From Halothiobacillus sp. (GTDB lineage Bacteria; Pseudomonadota; Gammaproteobacteria; Halothiobacillales; Halothiobacillaceae): 64,000 bases of DNA. Below are positions 33,763-43,828 of this stretch, piece by piece. Position numbers and translations under genes: made by a program. Position 1 is the first letter of the stretch. Each line of letters starts with the position of its first letter. The notes under the pieces are model-generated. The model saw only the letters and a list, made by a program, of their open reading frames with translations. It was not told the DNA's origin and did not search any database. The stretch lies in assembly GCA_024635755.1 (NCBI GenBank), contig JAGXIF010000036.1, forward strand, positions 119,787 to 183,786, read 5' to 3'.

Positions 33763-35004
33763 ATGAGCCACCTCCCGCAGTCGCAACCTGTCCCGGATGC
33801 CGACCACGACACCGACGTGGTGATTGTCGGCGGCGGCATGGTCGGCGGCGTGCTGGCACAAGCGCTGGCGTTAGACGGCTGGCGTGTCGAGGTGGTCGAG
33901 CAGCGGGCGCCCGGGGGCTCCTCGAGCTTCGACCGGCGCCTGACTGCCGTCGCCGATGCGGGCTGGCAGTACATGGACACGCTCGGGCTGGTCGATCAGG
34001 CGCTGGCCGCCGCGGCCGAGGCCATCCGCGAGGTGCGCGTCTTCGACCGGGGGCATTTCGGCCTGACGCGAATCACGGCGGGCTCGGCCGGGGTCGAGGC
34101 GCTGGGCTACGTGATGCCCAACCGTGAACTGGGCGAACGGTTGGAGGCGCTGCTCAAGCAGCCGCCGGCGGGTCAGGCATCGATCCGCTACCACCGGCCG
34201 GCGCGCTACCTGTCCCATGACACCGACGAGTCGGGCGTGAGCGTGCAGATCGCGTCCGGTGCCCAGGGTGGGACGCAACCCACGTGGCTGCGTGCCCGGC
34301 TGATGGTGGCGGCCGACGGCGCCGACTCGCCGGTGCGCGAGCGGGCGGGCCTGTCCGTGCATCGGCGTCAGTACGACCAGGTGGCGACCGTGGCGACCGC
34401 CATGCCGGCACGCCCCCATCAGGGGGTGGCCTTCGAGTGTTTCACTACCGGCGGTCCTTTGGCGGTGCTGCCCGCCGCGGACGGACGCGTGTCATTGGTT
34501 TGGGTGGCGCGGCGGGACGAGGCAGGGCGGATCGCCGAACTGGACGAGGCCGGCTTTGCCCGGGCGGTGGACAGCGCATTCGGCCATCGCCTCGGGGGCT
34601 TTTCGGCCATCAGTCCGCGGGCGCAGTACCCCTTGAGTCTGGTGACGGCCGGCGAGGCGGTGGCCGATCGCTTGGTGGTGCTCGGCAATGCCGCTCATGC
34701 CTTGCACCCGGTGGCCGGGCAGGGGTTCAATCTTTGCCTGCGCGACATCCGCGATCTGACCCGGGTGCTGCGGGCGGATCGCGGCGCAGGCGTCGACCCC
34801 GGTGCGCCGGATCGCCTGACGCAATACCAGTCGCTGCGCCAGGCCGACTACCGCCGGACTATTGGTCTGACCGACGGCCTGGTGCGCGGTTTCTCGCTCG
34901 ACCTGCCGCTTCTGGGCCATCTGCGCGGTGCTACCCTTTCGCTGTTCGACGGGGTGGTGCCGCTGAAAAATCGCCTGGTGCGCGCCACGCGGGGGATCGC
35001 ATGA
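33763..35004 (+). CDS. ubiH: 2-octaprenyl-6-methoxyphenol hydroxylase UbiH
   Basis: A 413-residue FAD monooxygenase of ubiquinone biosynthesis. The FAD motif V-I-V-G-G-G-M-V-G-G lies near the N-terminus and the second FAD motif appears as G-N-A-A-H-A-L-H-P-V-A-G-Q-G-F-N-L; Asn in place of Asp here is characteristic of UbiH. It follows pepP and overlaps the next hydroxylase gene by four bases. Confidence 0.93.
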   Translation: MSHLPQSQPVPDADHDTDVVIVGGGMVGGVLAQALALDGWRVEVVEQRAPGGSSSFDRRLTAVADAGWQYMDTLGLVDQALAAAAEAIREVRVFDRGHFGLTRITAGSAGVEALGYVMPNRELGERLEALLKQPPAGQASIRYHRPARYLSHDTDESGVSVQIASGAQGGTQPTWLRARLMVAADGADSPVRERAGLSVHRRQYDQVATVATAMPARPHQGVAFECFTTGGPLAVLPAADGRVSLVWVARRDEAGRIAELDEAGFARAVDSAFGHRLGGFSAISPRAQYPLSLVTAGEAVADRLVVLGNAAHALHPVAGQGFNLCLRDIRDLTRVLRADRGAGVDPGAPDRLTQYQSLRQADYRRTIGLTDGLVRGFSLDLPLLGHLRGATLSLFDGVVPLKNRLVRATRGIA

Positions 35005-36212
35005 TGGTCGCAAACCAGCCAACGGTAATCCGCGGCCAGGTCGTGGTGGTCGGCGGCGGGATGGTCGGCGCCGCGGCTGCCCTGGCCCTGGCGCGGCAGG
35101 ATCTCGACGTGGTGTTGATCGAGCGCGAGCCCCCCCGGTCGTTGTCCGGCTCGGATCCCTTCGATCTGCGTGTCTCGGCACTGGCCCCGACCAGCATCGC
35201 GCTGCTCGATCGGCTGGGTGCCTGGGCGTCGATCCGCAGCGAGCGTGCGGCGCTGTATCGTCGGATGCGGGTGTTCGATGCCGTCGCCCCCGGCGACCTG
35301 ACCTTCGATGCCGCCGAGATCGGTCGGCCCTACCTGGGCTATATCGTCGAAAATCGCCGTATCCAGCTGGCGCTATGGGAGCAACTGGCGGCATGCGACA
35401 ACGTCGAGTTGCTGACCGGCAGCGCGCCCTCGCGGCTGGAGCAGGCATCGCAAGAGGTCCGCCTACTACTGGATGACGGCCGCGAGGTGATCGCCGACCT
35501 GGTCATCGGCGCCGACGGCCAGCGATCCTGGGTGCGCGAGGCCGCCGGTATCGGTGCAGACACCCACGACTACTCGGTGGCCGCGCAAATACTCTCGGTG
35601 GAAACTGCCTACCCCCAGCAGGACATCACCTGGCAGCGCTTCACGCCCGACGGCCCGCAGGCCTTCCTGCCGCTGGCCGGCGCCCGCGGGTCCTTGGTCT
35701 GGTACGACCGCCCCGAACAGGTCCGTGCCCGGCATGCCCTGGAGCCCGAGGCCCTGCGTGTCGAGGCGATGAAGCATTTCCCCCCCGAGCTGGGCGAACT
35801 CGAATCGGTCGCCGCGCACGGCTGGTTTCCCATCCGGCGCCTGCACGCTCATCGCTACGGGGCCCAGGGCGTCATTCTGGTCGGGGATGCCGCCCACTCG
35901 ATCCACCCGCTGGCAGGTCAGGGGGCCAACCTGGGCTTTGCCGATGTCGCCGCACTGGACACGGTCGTGGCCGAAGAAGCCGCTCGCGGCCGGGGATTGG
36001 GCGATATGCGCATCGCGCGACGCTATGAGCGCATGCGTCGGGCGGATAACCGGCTGGTGCAGTCTCTGATGGACGGCTTCGACTGGGGCTATCGCCGCCG
36101 GGATCCATTGTCGGTGGCCGCCCGCACCGCCGCCACCCAGCTGGTTGCCGGCGTGACTCCTCTGCGCCGTTGGATGACGCGCATGGCGGGGGGGCAGCGG
36201 CTTGGCGACTAA
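35001..36212 (+). CDS. ubiI: UbiI/UbiF-type ubiquinone biosynthesis hydroxylase
   Basis: A 403-residue FAD monooxygenase paralogous to UbiH. V-V-V-G-G-G-M-V-G-A binds FAD, and G-D-A-A-H-S-I-H-P-L-A-G-Q-G-A-N-L-G is the second motif. By position after pepP-ubiH it corresponds to E. coli ubiI (visC), the C5 hydroxylase, but UbiF (C6) proteins are similar and no other candidate is visible, so the regioselectivity is not certain. ATG 35001 overlaps the ubiH stop. Confidence 0.85.
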   Translation: MMVANQPTVIRGQVVVVGGGMVGAAAALALARQDLDVVLIEREPPRSLSGSDPFDLRVSALAPTSIALLDRLGAWASIRSERAALYRRMRVFDAVAPGDLTFDAAEIGRPYLGYIVENRRIQLALWEQLAACDNVELLTGSAPSRLEQASQEVRLLLDDGREVIADLVIGADGQRSWVREAAGIGADTHDYSVAAQILSVETAYPQQDITWQRFTPDGPQAFLPLAGARGSLVWYDRPEQVRARHALEPEALRVEAMKHFPPELGELESVAAHGWFPIRRLHAHRYGAQGVILVGDAAHSIHPLAGQGANLGFADVAALDTVVAEEAARGRGLGDMRIARRYERMRRADNRLVQSLMDGFDWGYRRRDPLSVAARTAATQLVAGVTPLRRWMTRMAGGQRLGD

Positions 36213-37098
36213 GCATTCCTCTTTCTCTTTCCTGCCGGAAAAGAACACCGCCCGGTTGCTGATCAGCTGGGGGTTGAAGCTGACCCAACTGCTGGGGATC
36301 GCCGGGGTGGCCGACCACGAAAATCGCACCGCGCAACGCTGGGCCATGCGACTCGAAGTGCCGCTGCTGCTGATCACGCTCTGGATCCCGTTCCAGTGGT
36401 ATCTGGTGCATGCCGGGCAACTGGAGGAAGGGCAGGGGTTCTGGATCGACCAGCTGGTCTGGGGGTTTTTCCTGATCGAGCAGCTGATTCTGCTTTCGCT
36501 GGTCAAGGACAAGGTGTTCTATCTCAAGACCAACTGGTTGCTGGTAGCGGTCGTGGCGGTGGGCGTACCGCTGATCTTTCTCCAGGCGGTGAATTTCCTG
36601 CTGGGCCTGAGATTGTTGCGGGGGCTTCTGGTACTGATCACGGCCTTGCGCATCGGTCGGCGCTATTTTCACGAACTGGGCCGGCACGCTTTTTTCGCTA
36701 TCGGTTTGATGACCGTCTTTCTGGTGGTGCTGGGCGGCTCGTTGATGCCGGTCCTGGACCCCGGCACCTTTCATGATTTCGAGGACGGCGCCTGGTGGGT
36801 GCTGGTGACCTTGTCCACCATCGGTTACGGCGACATGGTCCCGCAGACCGAGGGGGCCAGGACCATGGGGTTTTTGTTCGTCGGCCTGGCAGTTATCTGG
36901 CTGAGCCTGATCGGCGCCTCGATCGCCGCTTTCCTGGTGGGCTTGAAGATGGAAGCCTCCAGCGAGGACGAGGAGCGCATCGACACCCAGATCCTTCACC
37001 GGCTCGATCGGATCGAATCGCTGCTGGAGCAGGATCGGGAGGCACGTCGGCAGGTGGGTGATCAGTCGGGCGACGACGGATCACCGCCCGGTCGCTAG
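36202..37098 (+). CDS. Ion channel protein, K+ selective type
   Basis: A 298-residue inner-membrane channel. About five to six helices are visible; the last two flank a pore loop with the potassium selectivity filter T-I-G-Y-G-D at 206-211. The helix before it has the arginine-bearing run R-L-L-R-G-L-L-V-L-I-T-A-L-R-I-G-R-R, suggesting a short voltage-sensor-like S4. A charged cytoplasmic coiled coil (about 250-290) ends the chain and could mediate tetramer assembly. The start is TTG at 36202, overlapping ubiI by 11 bases, with a G-rich ribosome binding site. Confidence 0.82.
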   Translation: MATKHSSFSFLPEKNTARLLISWGLKLTQLLGIAGVADHENRTAQRWAMRLEVPLLLITLWIPFQWYLVHAGQLEEGQGFWIDQLVWGFFLIEQLILLSLVKDKVFYLKTNWLLVAVVAVGVPLIFLQAVNFLLGLRLLRGLLVLITALRIGRRYFHELGRHAFFAIGLMTVFLVVLGGSLMPVLDPGTFHDFEDGAWWVLVTLSTIGYGDMVPQTEGARTMGFLFVGLAVIWLSLIGASIAAFLVGLKMEASSEDEERIDTQILHRLDRIESLLEQDREARRQVGDQSGDDGSPPGR

Positions 37099-37108
37099 CG
37101 GCGGGGTG

Positions 37109-38011
37109 TCAGTCCGAGGCGCGGTGACCGGCTACCAGCGCCCAGTCCCCCAGCGTGCGGAAGGTGGTGACCTCGTTGCCGGCGGCCGTCCAGGCGGCGG
37201 CCACGGCATCGGCCTGATGGCCGAGAATCCCGGAGAGGGCAAAGCGCCCGCCGGGCTTCAAGTGGCCACTGAGCATCGGTGCCAGTTCGATCAGCGTCGG
37301 CGCGAGGATATTGGCCAGTAGTCCGTCGACACGCATGTCGGCTGGGTAGTCCGGGGCCAGATACAGCCGCAGGCGATCGGGGTCGATGTCGTTGAGCTCG
37401 GCATTGCCGCGACTGGCGGTGAGCGCCTGGGGGTCGATGTCGGTGCCGTCGACCCGCTCGGCCCCCAGCAGCAGGGCGCCAATACCGAGAATGCCCGAAC
37501 CGCAACCGGCGTCCAGCCAGTGCTGACCGGCGATCGTTTGCGTTTCCAGCCACTCCAGGCACAGCTGAGTGGTCTCGTGCTTGCCGGTGCCGAAGGCGAG
37601 CCCCGGGTCGAGCCGAATGGGCAAGCGCGCCGACGTCGTATCCACCTCTTCCCAGGCCGGTTGAATCAGCAGTCGTTCGCCGATGGGCATGGCGCTGAAA
37701 TCGGCCTGCGTGCGCCGGACCCAGTCGTCCTCGTCGAAGGTCTCGTGCCCCAGCCGATCGAGCAGGGCCGGGCGGATCCGGGCGTGCAGCGCGCCGACGA
37801 TCGCCGCCGGTGAGACCGCGCCCTCGAACAGCCCGACCACGCGCACCTCGGCCCACAGCGGGGATTCGCCCGGCGCGGGTTCGAGCACGGGATCGTCACC
37901 CAGTTCTTCGAGCGTCACGCAAAGGGCCCCGGCTTCATTGAGTGCGGCCTCGCAGTCCTCGACGTCCTGCTGCGGCACCTCCAGCCAGAGGTGTTGCCAT
38001 TCGCCTGCCAT
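37109..38011 (-). CDS. prmA: Ribosomal protein L11 methyltransferase
   Basis: A 300-residue PrmA that trimethylates L11 at several amino groups. The N-terminal substrate domain is followed by the methyltransferase domain, with D-P-G-L-A-F-G-T-G-K-H-E-T-T, the SAM motif D-A-G-C-G-S-G-I-L-G-I-G and N-I-L-A-P-T-L. Start 38011 gives the family N-terminus M-A-G-E-W-Q-H-L. It is the last gene of the minus-strand aroQ-accB-accC-prmA series, a common arrangement. Confidence 0.94.
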   Translation of the reverse strand: MAGEWQHLWLEVPQQDVEDCEAALNEAGALCVTLEELGDDPVLEPAPGESPLWAEVRVVGLFEGAVSPAAIVGALHARIRPALLDRLGHETFDEDDWVRRTQADFSAMPIGERLLIQPAWEEVDTTSARLPIRLDPGLAFGTGKHETTQLCLEWLETQTIAGQHWLDAGCGSGILGIGALLLGAERVDGTDIDPQALTASRGNAELNDIDPDRLRLYLAPDYPADMRVDGLLANILAPTLIELAPMLSGHLKPGGRFALSGILGHQADAVAAAWTAAGNEVTTFRTLGDWALVAGHRASD

Positions 38012-38021
38012 CAGGAGGCCT

Positions 38022-39365
38022 TCACGACAGGCCGAGGCGCTTGTGCAGGAAGTGGATGTCCATGCCGCCGGCGATGAAGTTGGCATCGGCCATCAGTTCG
38101 CGGTGCAACGGAATGTTGGTCTTGATCCCGTCGACTGCCATTTCCTCGAGGGCCCCGTGCATGCGACGGATGGCGCCCTCGCGGTCACCGGCATGCGTGA
38201 TCAGCTTGCCGATCATCGAGTCGTAGTAGGGCGGCACCGAGTAGCCGTTGTAGATATGCGAGTCGACCCGCACGCCCAGCCCGCCGGGGAAGTGCACGCC
38301 GCTGATCTTGCCGGGACTGGGCACGAATGTGGCCGGATCCTCGGCATTGATGCGGCATTCGACGGCGTGGCCGCGGAACTCGATGTCTTCCTGGGTCAGC
38401 GACAGCGGGATGCCGGCGGCGATCGCCAGTTGTTCCTTGACCAGGTCGATGCCGGTGACCATTTCGGTCACCGGGTGCTCGACCTGGAGACGGGTGTTCA
38501 TCTCGATGAAGTAGAAGTTGCCCTTCTCGTAGAGGAATTCGAAGGTGCCGACGCCGCGGTAGTTCATGCGCTGGCAGGCCTGCACGCAGACCGCGCCGAT
38601 CTCGGCTCGCTGCTCGGGGGTGATCCCCGGCGCCGGGGCTTCCTCGATGATCTTCTGGTGGCGGCGCTGCATGGAGCAGTCGCGCTCGCCCAGGTGGATG
38701 GCATTGCCCTGTCCGTCGGAGAGTATCTGGACCTCGATGTGGCGCGGGTGCTCGAGGAACTTTTCCATATAGACCTCGGGGTTGCCGAAGGCCGCCCCCG
38801 CTTCGCTCTTGGTCATCTCGATGGCGTGATGCAGGTGCGCTTCGGTATGCACCACGCGCATGCCGCGACCACCACCGCCACCGGCGGCCTTGATGATCAC
38901 CGGGTAGCCGACTTCGCGCCCCAGCCGTTGGTTTTCTTCCGCATCGTCGCTCAGGGCACCCTCGGAGCCCGGGACGCAGGGGACATTGGCCGCCCGCATG
39001 GTCTCCTTGGCGGTGACCTTGTCGCCCATCATGCGGATGGACTCGGCGGTCGGGCCGATGAAGATGAAGCCGGACTCCTCGACCCGCTCGGCGAAGTCGG
39101 CATTCTCCGAGAGAAAGCCGTAACCGGGGTGGATGGCCGAGGAATCGGTCAGCTCGGCGGCGGCGATCAGCGCCGGGATATTGAGATAGGACTCGTTGGA
39201 ACGCGGCCCGCCGATGCAGACCGACTCGTCGGCGAGGCGGACGTGCTTGAGGTCGCGGTCGGCGGTGGAATGGACCGCCACGGTGCCGATGTCGAGTTCC
39301 CGGCAGGCGCGCAGAATACGCAGGGCGATCTCGCCCCGGTTGGCGATCAGAACCTTGTTCAGCAT
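38022..39365 (-). CDS. accC: Biotin carboxylase subunit of acetyl-CoA carboxylase
   Basis: A 447-residue AccC that carboxylates biotin on AccB using ATP and bicarbonate. The N-terminal N-R-G-E-I-A-L-R-I, the ATP-grasp glycine loop [11 protein letters not shown] and the catalytic region [10 protein letters not shown] are intact. It follows accB by about 55 bases, as in most bacteria. Confidence 0.97.
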   Translation of the reverse strand: MLNKVLIANRGEIALRILRACRELDIGTVAVHSTADRDLKHVRLADESVCIGGPRSNESYLNIPALIAAAELTDSSAIHPGYGFLSENADFAERVEESGFIFIGPTAESIRMMGDKVTAKETMRAANVPCVPGSEGALSDDAEENQRLGREVGYPVIIKAAGGGGGRGMRVVHTEAHLHHAIEMTKSEAGAAFGNPEVYMEKFLEHPRHIEVQILSDGQGNAIHLGERDCSMQRRHQKIIEEAPAPGITPEQRAEIGAVCVQACQRMNYRGVGTFEFLYEKGNFYFIEMNTRLQVEHPVTEMVTGIDLVKEQLAIAAGIPLSLTQEDIEFRGHAVECRINAEDPATFVPSPGKISGVHFPGGLGVRVDSHIYNGYSVPPYYDSMIGKLITHAGDREGAIRRMHGALEEMAVDGIKTNIPLHRELMADANFIAGGMDIHFLHKRLGLS

Positions 39366-39419
39366 CTTGGAAAGACTCCTGGAAATACGGGTAGGGCCGA
39401 AACGTGTCGCAAGCGGGTT

Positions 39420-39863
39420 TTACTCGATCACGAACATCGGCTGGTCGTATTCCACCGGCTGACCGTTTTCCACCAGGATCGACTTGATCGTGCCATCGAC
39501 CTCGGCCTCGATCTGGTTGAACATCTTCATCGCCTCGATGATGCAGATGGTGTCACCTTTCTTTACGGTGCTGCCGACCTCGACGAAGGGGCTGGACTCC
39601 GGTGAAGAAGAGCGATAGAAGGTGCCCACCATCGGTGAGTCGATGGTTTTGCCATTGGCTTCCGGGGAAGGTGCCTCCTCAGCCGGGGCGGCCGGTGCCG
39701 ACGCCGGCGCCGGCGCAGCAGGAGCGGCCGGTGCCTGCATCATCGGCGGTTGTTGCATCCCCCGGGAAATGCGGACGGATTCCTCGCCCTCGCGGATCTC
39801 GATTTCGGCAACGCCCGATTCTTCGAGCAGTTCAATCAGCTTCTTGACCTTGCGGATGTCCAT
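39420..39863 (-). CDS. accB: Biotin carboxyl carrier protein
   Basis: A 147-residue AccB. An N-terminal helix, an Ala/Pro-rich linker (about 38-68) and a biotinyl domain are present. The biotinylated lysine is Lys113 in E-A-M-K-M. The usual thumb residues are present around S-P-F-V-E-V-G. It forms the fatty-acid-synthesis carboxylase with AccC and AccAD. Confidence 0.96.
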   Translation of the reverse strand: MDIRKVKKLIELLEESGVAEIEIREGEESVRISRGMQQPPMMQAPAAPAAPAPASAPAAPAEEAPSPEANGKTIDSPMVGTFYRSSSPESSPFVEVGSTVKKGDTICIIEAMKMFNQIEAEVDGTIKSILVENGQPVEYDQPMFVIE

Positions 39864-39902
39864 GGCGGTTTCTCTTGCGGTTTTGCTTTGTCGGGCGGGC
39901 GC

Positions 39903-40343
39903 TCAGGCGCCCAGATGTTCGGTCAGGGCGGTCAGGGCCAGTTCGTAGCCGAGCGCGCCCAGCCCGACGATGCTTCCCAGGGCAATATCCGAAAAATAGG
40001 AATGCTGCCGGAAGGCTTCGCGGGCGTGGATGTTGGAGAGGTGGATCTCGATGAAGGGCCGGTCGATGGCCAGCAGGGCGTCCCGGATGGCGACGCTGGT
40101 ATGGGTCCAGGCCCCGGGGTTGATCAGCACGCCGTCGATGCCGGCATCGGCAGCCTGATGGAGGCGGTCGATCGCCTCGCCCTCATGGTTGCTCTGGAAG
40201 TGCTCCAGCCGGACTCCCGCGGACGAGGCCGCCCGGTCGAGTCGCGCGGAGATGTCCGCGAGCGTCAGCCGCCCGTAGCGCTCGGGCTCGCGGCTACCGA
40301 GGCGATTGAGATTGGGGCCGTTGAGTACCAGGATCCGTTGCAT
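39903..40343 (-). CDS. aroQ: 3-dehydroquinate dehydratase, type II
   Basis: A 146-residue type II dehydroquinase of the shikimate pathway. The N-terminal [16 protein letters not shown], the catalytic-Tyr loop, [10 protein letters not shown] and [11 protein letters not shown] are typical. Start 40343 is chosen at the family N-terminus. A perfect 11-bp inverted repeat lies 16 bases upstream (40360-40395). aroQ next to accB-accC is a frequent gammaproteobacterial arrangement. Confidence 0.95.
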   Translation of the reverse strand: MQRILVLNGPNLNRLGSREPERYGRLTLADISARLDRAASSAGVRLEHFQSNHEGEAIDRLHQAADAGIDGVLINPGAWTHTSVAIRDALLAIDRPFIEIHLSNIHAREAFRQHSYFSDIALGSIVGLGALGYELALTALTEHLGA

Positions 40344-40359
40344 GGAAACTCGCTGCTGG

Positions 40360-40395
40360 CAGCCAGACCGCGACGAGACCGTCACGGTCTGGCTG
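40360..40395. repeat. 11-bp inverted repeat upstream of aroQ
   Basis: CAGCCAGACCG (40360-40370) and CGGTCTGGCTG (40385-40395) are perfect complements with a 14-base spacer. No U-tract follows on either strand, so it is not a standard terminator. Lying 16 bases before the aroQ start on the minus strand, it could be an operator, an mRNA leader hairpin, or part of dsbD termination. Confidence 0.5.
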
Positions 40396-40533
40396 GTGAT
40401 TTTCCCGCATTGTGCCGGTTGACGGGGATGAAGTCCACGTGTTGCCCGGCGTTTTTTTACCGATCGATGCCAATTGGCCGATTTTCCACGAAGTTTATCC
40501 TGGATGCGGTGTGCGCGGCTGTCTTGGCCGGCA

Positions 40534-42861
40534 TCAGCGGGTGGCCACTGCCGTGACGTGGGTCAGAAATTGCTCGGGTGGCTGGTAGCCGACCACCCAG
40601 TGCTGCCGCACGCGCTCCCCGTCGGCATCCCAGAAGATGATCCCGGGCGGGCCAAAGAGGTCGAAGCGCTTGAGCAGGGCCTTGTGGTCGGCGTTGTTGG
40701 CGGTCACGTCCGCCTGCAGTACCAGAAAGCCGTCCAGTGCCTCGATGACGCGTGGATCGCTGAAGGTGTTGTGCTCCATCTCCTTGCAGGACACGCACCA
40801 GTCGGCGTAGAAGTCGAGCATCACCGGCTGGCTGGCGGCCTTGGCCTGAGCCAGAGCCGTGTCGAGTTCCTGCTCGTCGTTGACCTGATGGAACGTCAGC
40901 TCAGCCGTTTGGCTGCCGCCGTCTCCCAGCGAGATGCCGGCCAGCGGGGCGAGCACGGTGCCTTTCGATCCGGCGGCCACGCCGATCAGGATCAGCGCGC
41001 CCCAGAGCAGCAGCACCACCCCGAGCGATTTCCACAGCTTGAGCCACCCCGAGGCCCCTTCGCGAAGGGATTCGAGAGTGCCCATGTAGATCGCCGCGGT
41101 AATGATCAGAACGGCCCAGAGGAACTGGGTGATGCCGGCCGGCAGGATGCGCTCGAGCATCCAGATCGCCACGCCCAAGAGCAGCACGCCGAACACTGCC
41201 TTGACCGCATCCATCCAGGTGCCCGCGCGCGGAATGTACTTGCCGCCCAGCGTGCCCACCGCGATGAGCGGCAGGCCCATGCCGATCGACAGGGCGAACA
41301 GCGCCAGCCCGCCGATGAACGCATCGCCGGTCTGGCCGATGTAGATCAGCGCGCCGGCCAGGGGCGGCGCCATGCAGGGACCCACGATCAGGGCGGAGAG
41401 AAAGCCCATCACGGCCACGCCCGTCAGCGTGCCACCCTGTTGTCGGTTCTGGGCCTGCATGATCCGCGACTGGATCGAGGAGGGCAGCTGCAACTCGTAG
41501 AAGCCGAACATCGAAAGCGCCAGCGCCACGAAGATGGCCGCGAAGATGCTTAGGATCCAGGGGTTCTGGAAGGCCGCCTGCAGGTTGGCGCCGAACAGAC
41601 CGGCGAGCACCCCGGCGATGGTGTAAGTGATCGCCATCGCCAGCACGTAGACCAGCGAGAGGACGAACGCCTTGCGGGTCGTGATGTGCTCCCCTTGGCC
41701 GGCGATGATGCCCGACAGAATCGGGATCATGGGGAAGACGCAGGGTGTCAACGCCAGCAGCAGACCGAACACGAGAAAGCCGAGGACGATGGCCCAGACA
41801 TTGCCGGAGATCAGCCGTTGGGTGATCTGATCGGTCTCCGATCCGGTGGGGCCTTGGTCGGATGCGGCCCCGTTGGCCGCATTGGCTTGCCCTGCCGCGG
41901 CGCCGGCGCTGCCCTCGATGCCCGGCAGGTCTTCGAGCGGGGTCAGTGCGCCCAGACCATCCGGGGCGCCGTCGAGCAGCTCGGCCGTGCTGGCTGCCGG
42001 GTCGATGCGCCAGGCCTTCTCCATCGGCGGATAGCACAATCCCATGTCGGCACAACCCTGGTAGCCGATCACCAGGGTGTAGGGGGCGCTGGCCGTGACG
42101 GCCAGTTCGGCGTCGAGCTGGTCGTGGAAGACGAATACCGTGCCGAAGTTGGGGTCGTCCTTGCGCTCGCCGACGCCGAGGCTGGTCCCGCGGATCTCGG
42201 CGCCGTCAGCGGCTGCCTTGAGCCGATCGCGGTAGAGGTAGTAGTCGGGGGCGATATCGAATCGGACATGCACCGCGTCGCCGTCCACCGTGATCGCGGG
42301 GCGGAAGGCCTGCTCGGGGTCCATTGGCTCGGCACCGCCTCCGATGAGGCCGCCCAGACTGATGCCGCCGTCACGGGCGCCGGCCGTTGCCGGCTTGCTG
42401 GGCGGCAGATCGACGACCAGCTCGTGGGTTTCGGGCGGGTAGCAGACGCCGTGGATGTCGGAGCAGCCCTGGTAGTTGACCGTGATGCGGGATTCGCCGC
42501 CGGCGCTCTCCTCGATCGGGACACGCGCGGTGAAGTCGGTCTTGTAGACCGGGGTCTTGCCGAAAACCGGGTCCTCGTCGATGACGGCCTCGGGCAGTTC
42601 GGCCGCGCCCAGACGCAGGCCGTCGCTGGCCGCTTCGATCTCGAGCTTGTCCTGATAGAGGTGGTAACCCTCCACGATCTCGAAATCCAGCCGGATGGCG
42701 CCGTCTTCGGCCTGTACCTCGACGCCGAAGGCCTCTTCCGGGGATAGCAGTTCCGGCTGGGCCGGTGTGGCCCCGGCCCAGATCAGGGCCAACAGGGCCA
42801 GGATCGCGGTCGGCAACCGGTGGCGAGCCACGGCGGGCGTCAGGAACTGGTTTGAACGCAT
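40534..42861 (-). CDS. dsbD: Thiol:disulfide interchange protein DsbD with two N-terminal domains
   Basis: A 775-residue DsbD, about 200 residues longer than E. coli DsbD. After a signal peptide come two nDsbD-like domains in tandem: 40-155 with Cys133 and Cys140 ([14 protein letters not shown]) and 180-287 with Cys270 and Cys276. A Gly/Ala linker leads to the membrane domain with L-T-P-C-V-F-P-M (Cys374) and V-G-P-C-M-A-P-P, and a C-terminal thioredoxin domain with W-C-V-S-C. It carries electrons from cytoplasmic thioredoxin to the periplasm. The chosen ATG lies inside the end of cutA; 42873 is an alternative. Confidence 0.92.
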   Translation of the reverse strand: MRSNQFLTPAVARHRLPTAILALLALIWAGATPAQPELLSPEEAFGVEVQAEDGAIRLDFEIVEGYHLYQDKLEIEAASDGLRLGAAELPEAVIDEDPVFGKTPVYKTDFTARVPIEESAGGESRITVNYQGCSDIHGVCYPPETHELVVDLPPSKPATAGARDGGISLGGLIGGGAEPMDPEQAFRPAITVDGDAVHVRFDIAPDYYLYRDRLKAAADGAEIRGTSLGVGERKDDPNFGTVFVFHDQLDAELAVTASAPYTLVIGYQGCADMGLCYPPMEKAWRIDPAASTAELLDGAPDGLGALTPLEDLPGIEGSAGAAAGQANAANGAASDQGPTGSETDQITQRLISGNVWAIVLGFLVFGLLLALTPCVFPMIPILSGIIAGQGEHITTRKAFVLSLVYVLAMAITYTIAGVLAGLFGANLQAAFQNPWILSIFAAIFVALALSMFGFYELQLPSSIQSRIMQAQNRQQGGTLTGVAVMGFLSALIVGPCMAPPLAGALIYIGQTGDAFIGGLALFALSIGMGLPLIAVGTLGGKYIPRAGTWMDAVKAVFGVLLLGVAIWMLERILPAGITQFLWAVLIITAAIYMGTLESLREGASGWLKLWKSLGVVLLLWGALILIGVAAGSKGTVLAPLAGISLGDGGSQTAELTFHQVNDEQELDTALAQAKAASQPVMLDFYADWCVSCKEMEHNTFSDPRVIEALDGFLVLQADVTANNADHKALLKRFDLFGPPGIIFWDADGERVRQHWVVGYQPPEQFLTHVTAVATR

Positions 42862-43175
42862 TGTTGTACCCATTCTGAATAGGATTGGCTGCTCTCCGCC
42901 GGCAGGATGACTACCTCGGGGCATTCATAGGGATGCAGTCGGTCGATCGCCGCCTTGAGGTCGTCGATGCGCTCAAGGCTGGTCTTCATGTGAAGCTGGT
43001 ACTCCTCGTCGCGGCAGACCTTTCCCTGCCACCGGTAGGCCGAGATTACCGGTCCCACCCGGTTGACGCAGGCGATCAATCCCTGATCGAGAAGACGGCC
43101 ACTGAACTCGTCGGCGGCGTGGGAGTCGTCCAGAGTGGTGATTACCAGTGCTATTGTGCTCTGCTCAATCGTCAT
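42840..43175 (-). CDS. cutA: CutA family divalent-cation tolerance protein
   Basis: A 111-residue CutA1, a small trimeric ferredoxin-like protein. Typical segments are A-L-V-I-T-T-L-D-D, L-I-A-C-V-N-R-V-G-P-V-I-S-A-Y-R-W and H-P-Y-E-C-P-E-V-V. Its role in metal tolerance is debated. It overlaps dsbD by 22 bases; cutA-dsbD is also the E. coli order. Start 43175 gives the usual N-terminus. Confidence 0.93.
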   Translation of the reverse strand: MTIEQSTIALVITTLDDSHAADEFSGRLLDQGLIACVNRVGPVISAYRWQGKVCRDEEYQLHMKTSLERIDDLKAAIDRLHPYECPEVVILPAESSQSYSEWVQQCVQTSS

Positions 43176-43212
43176 TACTGTCCATCGCAAGGTGATGCGC
43201 TTTCTCGGATCG

Positions 43213-43231
43213 CCTTGGCGAAACGCCAAGG
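43213..43231. repeat. Perfect 8-bp hairpin in the cutA-fxsA intergenic region
   Basis: CCTTGGCG-AAA-CGCCAAGG, a perfect 8-bp stem with a 3-base loop, about 40 bases upstream of the cutA start and 90 upstream of fxsA. No U-tract follows. It may be an operator or a leader hairpin of cutA. Confidence 0.45.
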
Positions 43232-43318
43232 TTGGTCCTGAGTGTCGGGTACGAGTTCCGTGGAGAGCGTAGCGTCCCAATCGTTAGTCGGCAAACAAAT
43301 CAATCGTAAGTAGAGCAA

Positions 43319-43807
43319 ATGCGCAAACTGTCCGGATTCATTCTTCTCCTGCCCCTGATCGAGCTGGTGCTGCTGATCGCCATGGGCGCGGCGATGGGCT
43401 TTCTCCCCACGCTGTTGTGGATCGTGGCGACCGGTGTCTGGGGTGTCTGGCTGATGCGCACCGCCGGACCGAATGCCATGGCGCGCGCCCGTCGGGAAAT
43501 GGCCCAGACGGGGCGTGGCGAGGTCGACGGCCTGGGCGTGGCGGCCAGTTTCGTCGGCGGCCTGATGCTGCTGCTGCCCGGGCCGATGTCCGATCTTTTC
43601 GGCCTGGTGCTGGTGACCCCCTTCCTGCGTCGGCTGGCCTTTGGTGCCTGGCTGGCCGGGCATCTGCAGAAAGTGGTGGTCGAGCGCGGCGGCTTCGGCC
43701 AAGGCCCCTCTGCGAGCGGTGGCGCCGGTGGCAATGTCTATGACGGCGAGGCAGAAGACGTCACCCGCCGCGATCGCGAGCGTCTCGAGCGCGACGACCG
43801 GCGTTGA
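43319..43807 (+). CDS. fxsA: FxsA family membrane protein
   Basis: A 162-residue membrane protein. The start M-R-K-L-S-G-F-I-L-L-L-P-L-I-E-L, three to four hydrophobic helices, and G-G-L-M-L-L-L-P-G-P-M-S-D are typical of FxsA, named for suppressing phage T7 exclusion by the F plasmid when overproduced. The cytoplasmic tail is charged. Its cellular role is unknown. It is convergent with the hemY-type gene; the ends lie about 20 bases apart. Confidence 0.88.
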   Translation: MRKLSGFILLLPLIELVLLIAMGAAMGFLPTLLWIVATGVWGVWLMRTAGPNAMARARREMAQTGRGEVDGLGVAASFVGGLMLLLPGPMSDLFGLVLVTPFLRRLAFGAWLAGHLQKVVVERGGFGQGPSASGGAGGNVYDGEAEDVTRRDRERLERDDRR

Positions 43808-43828
43808 TCCGGCCGGAGTCGCCCCGAC

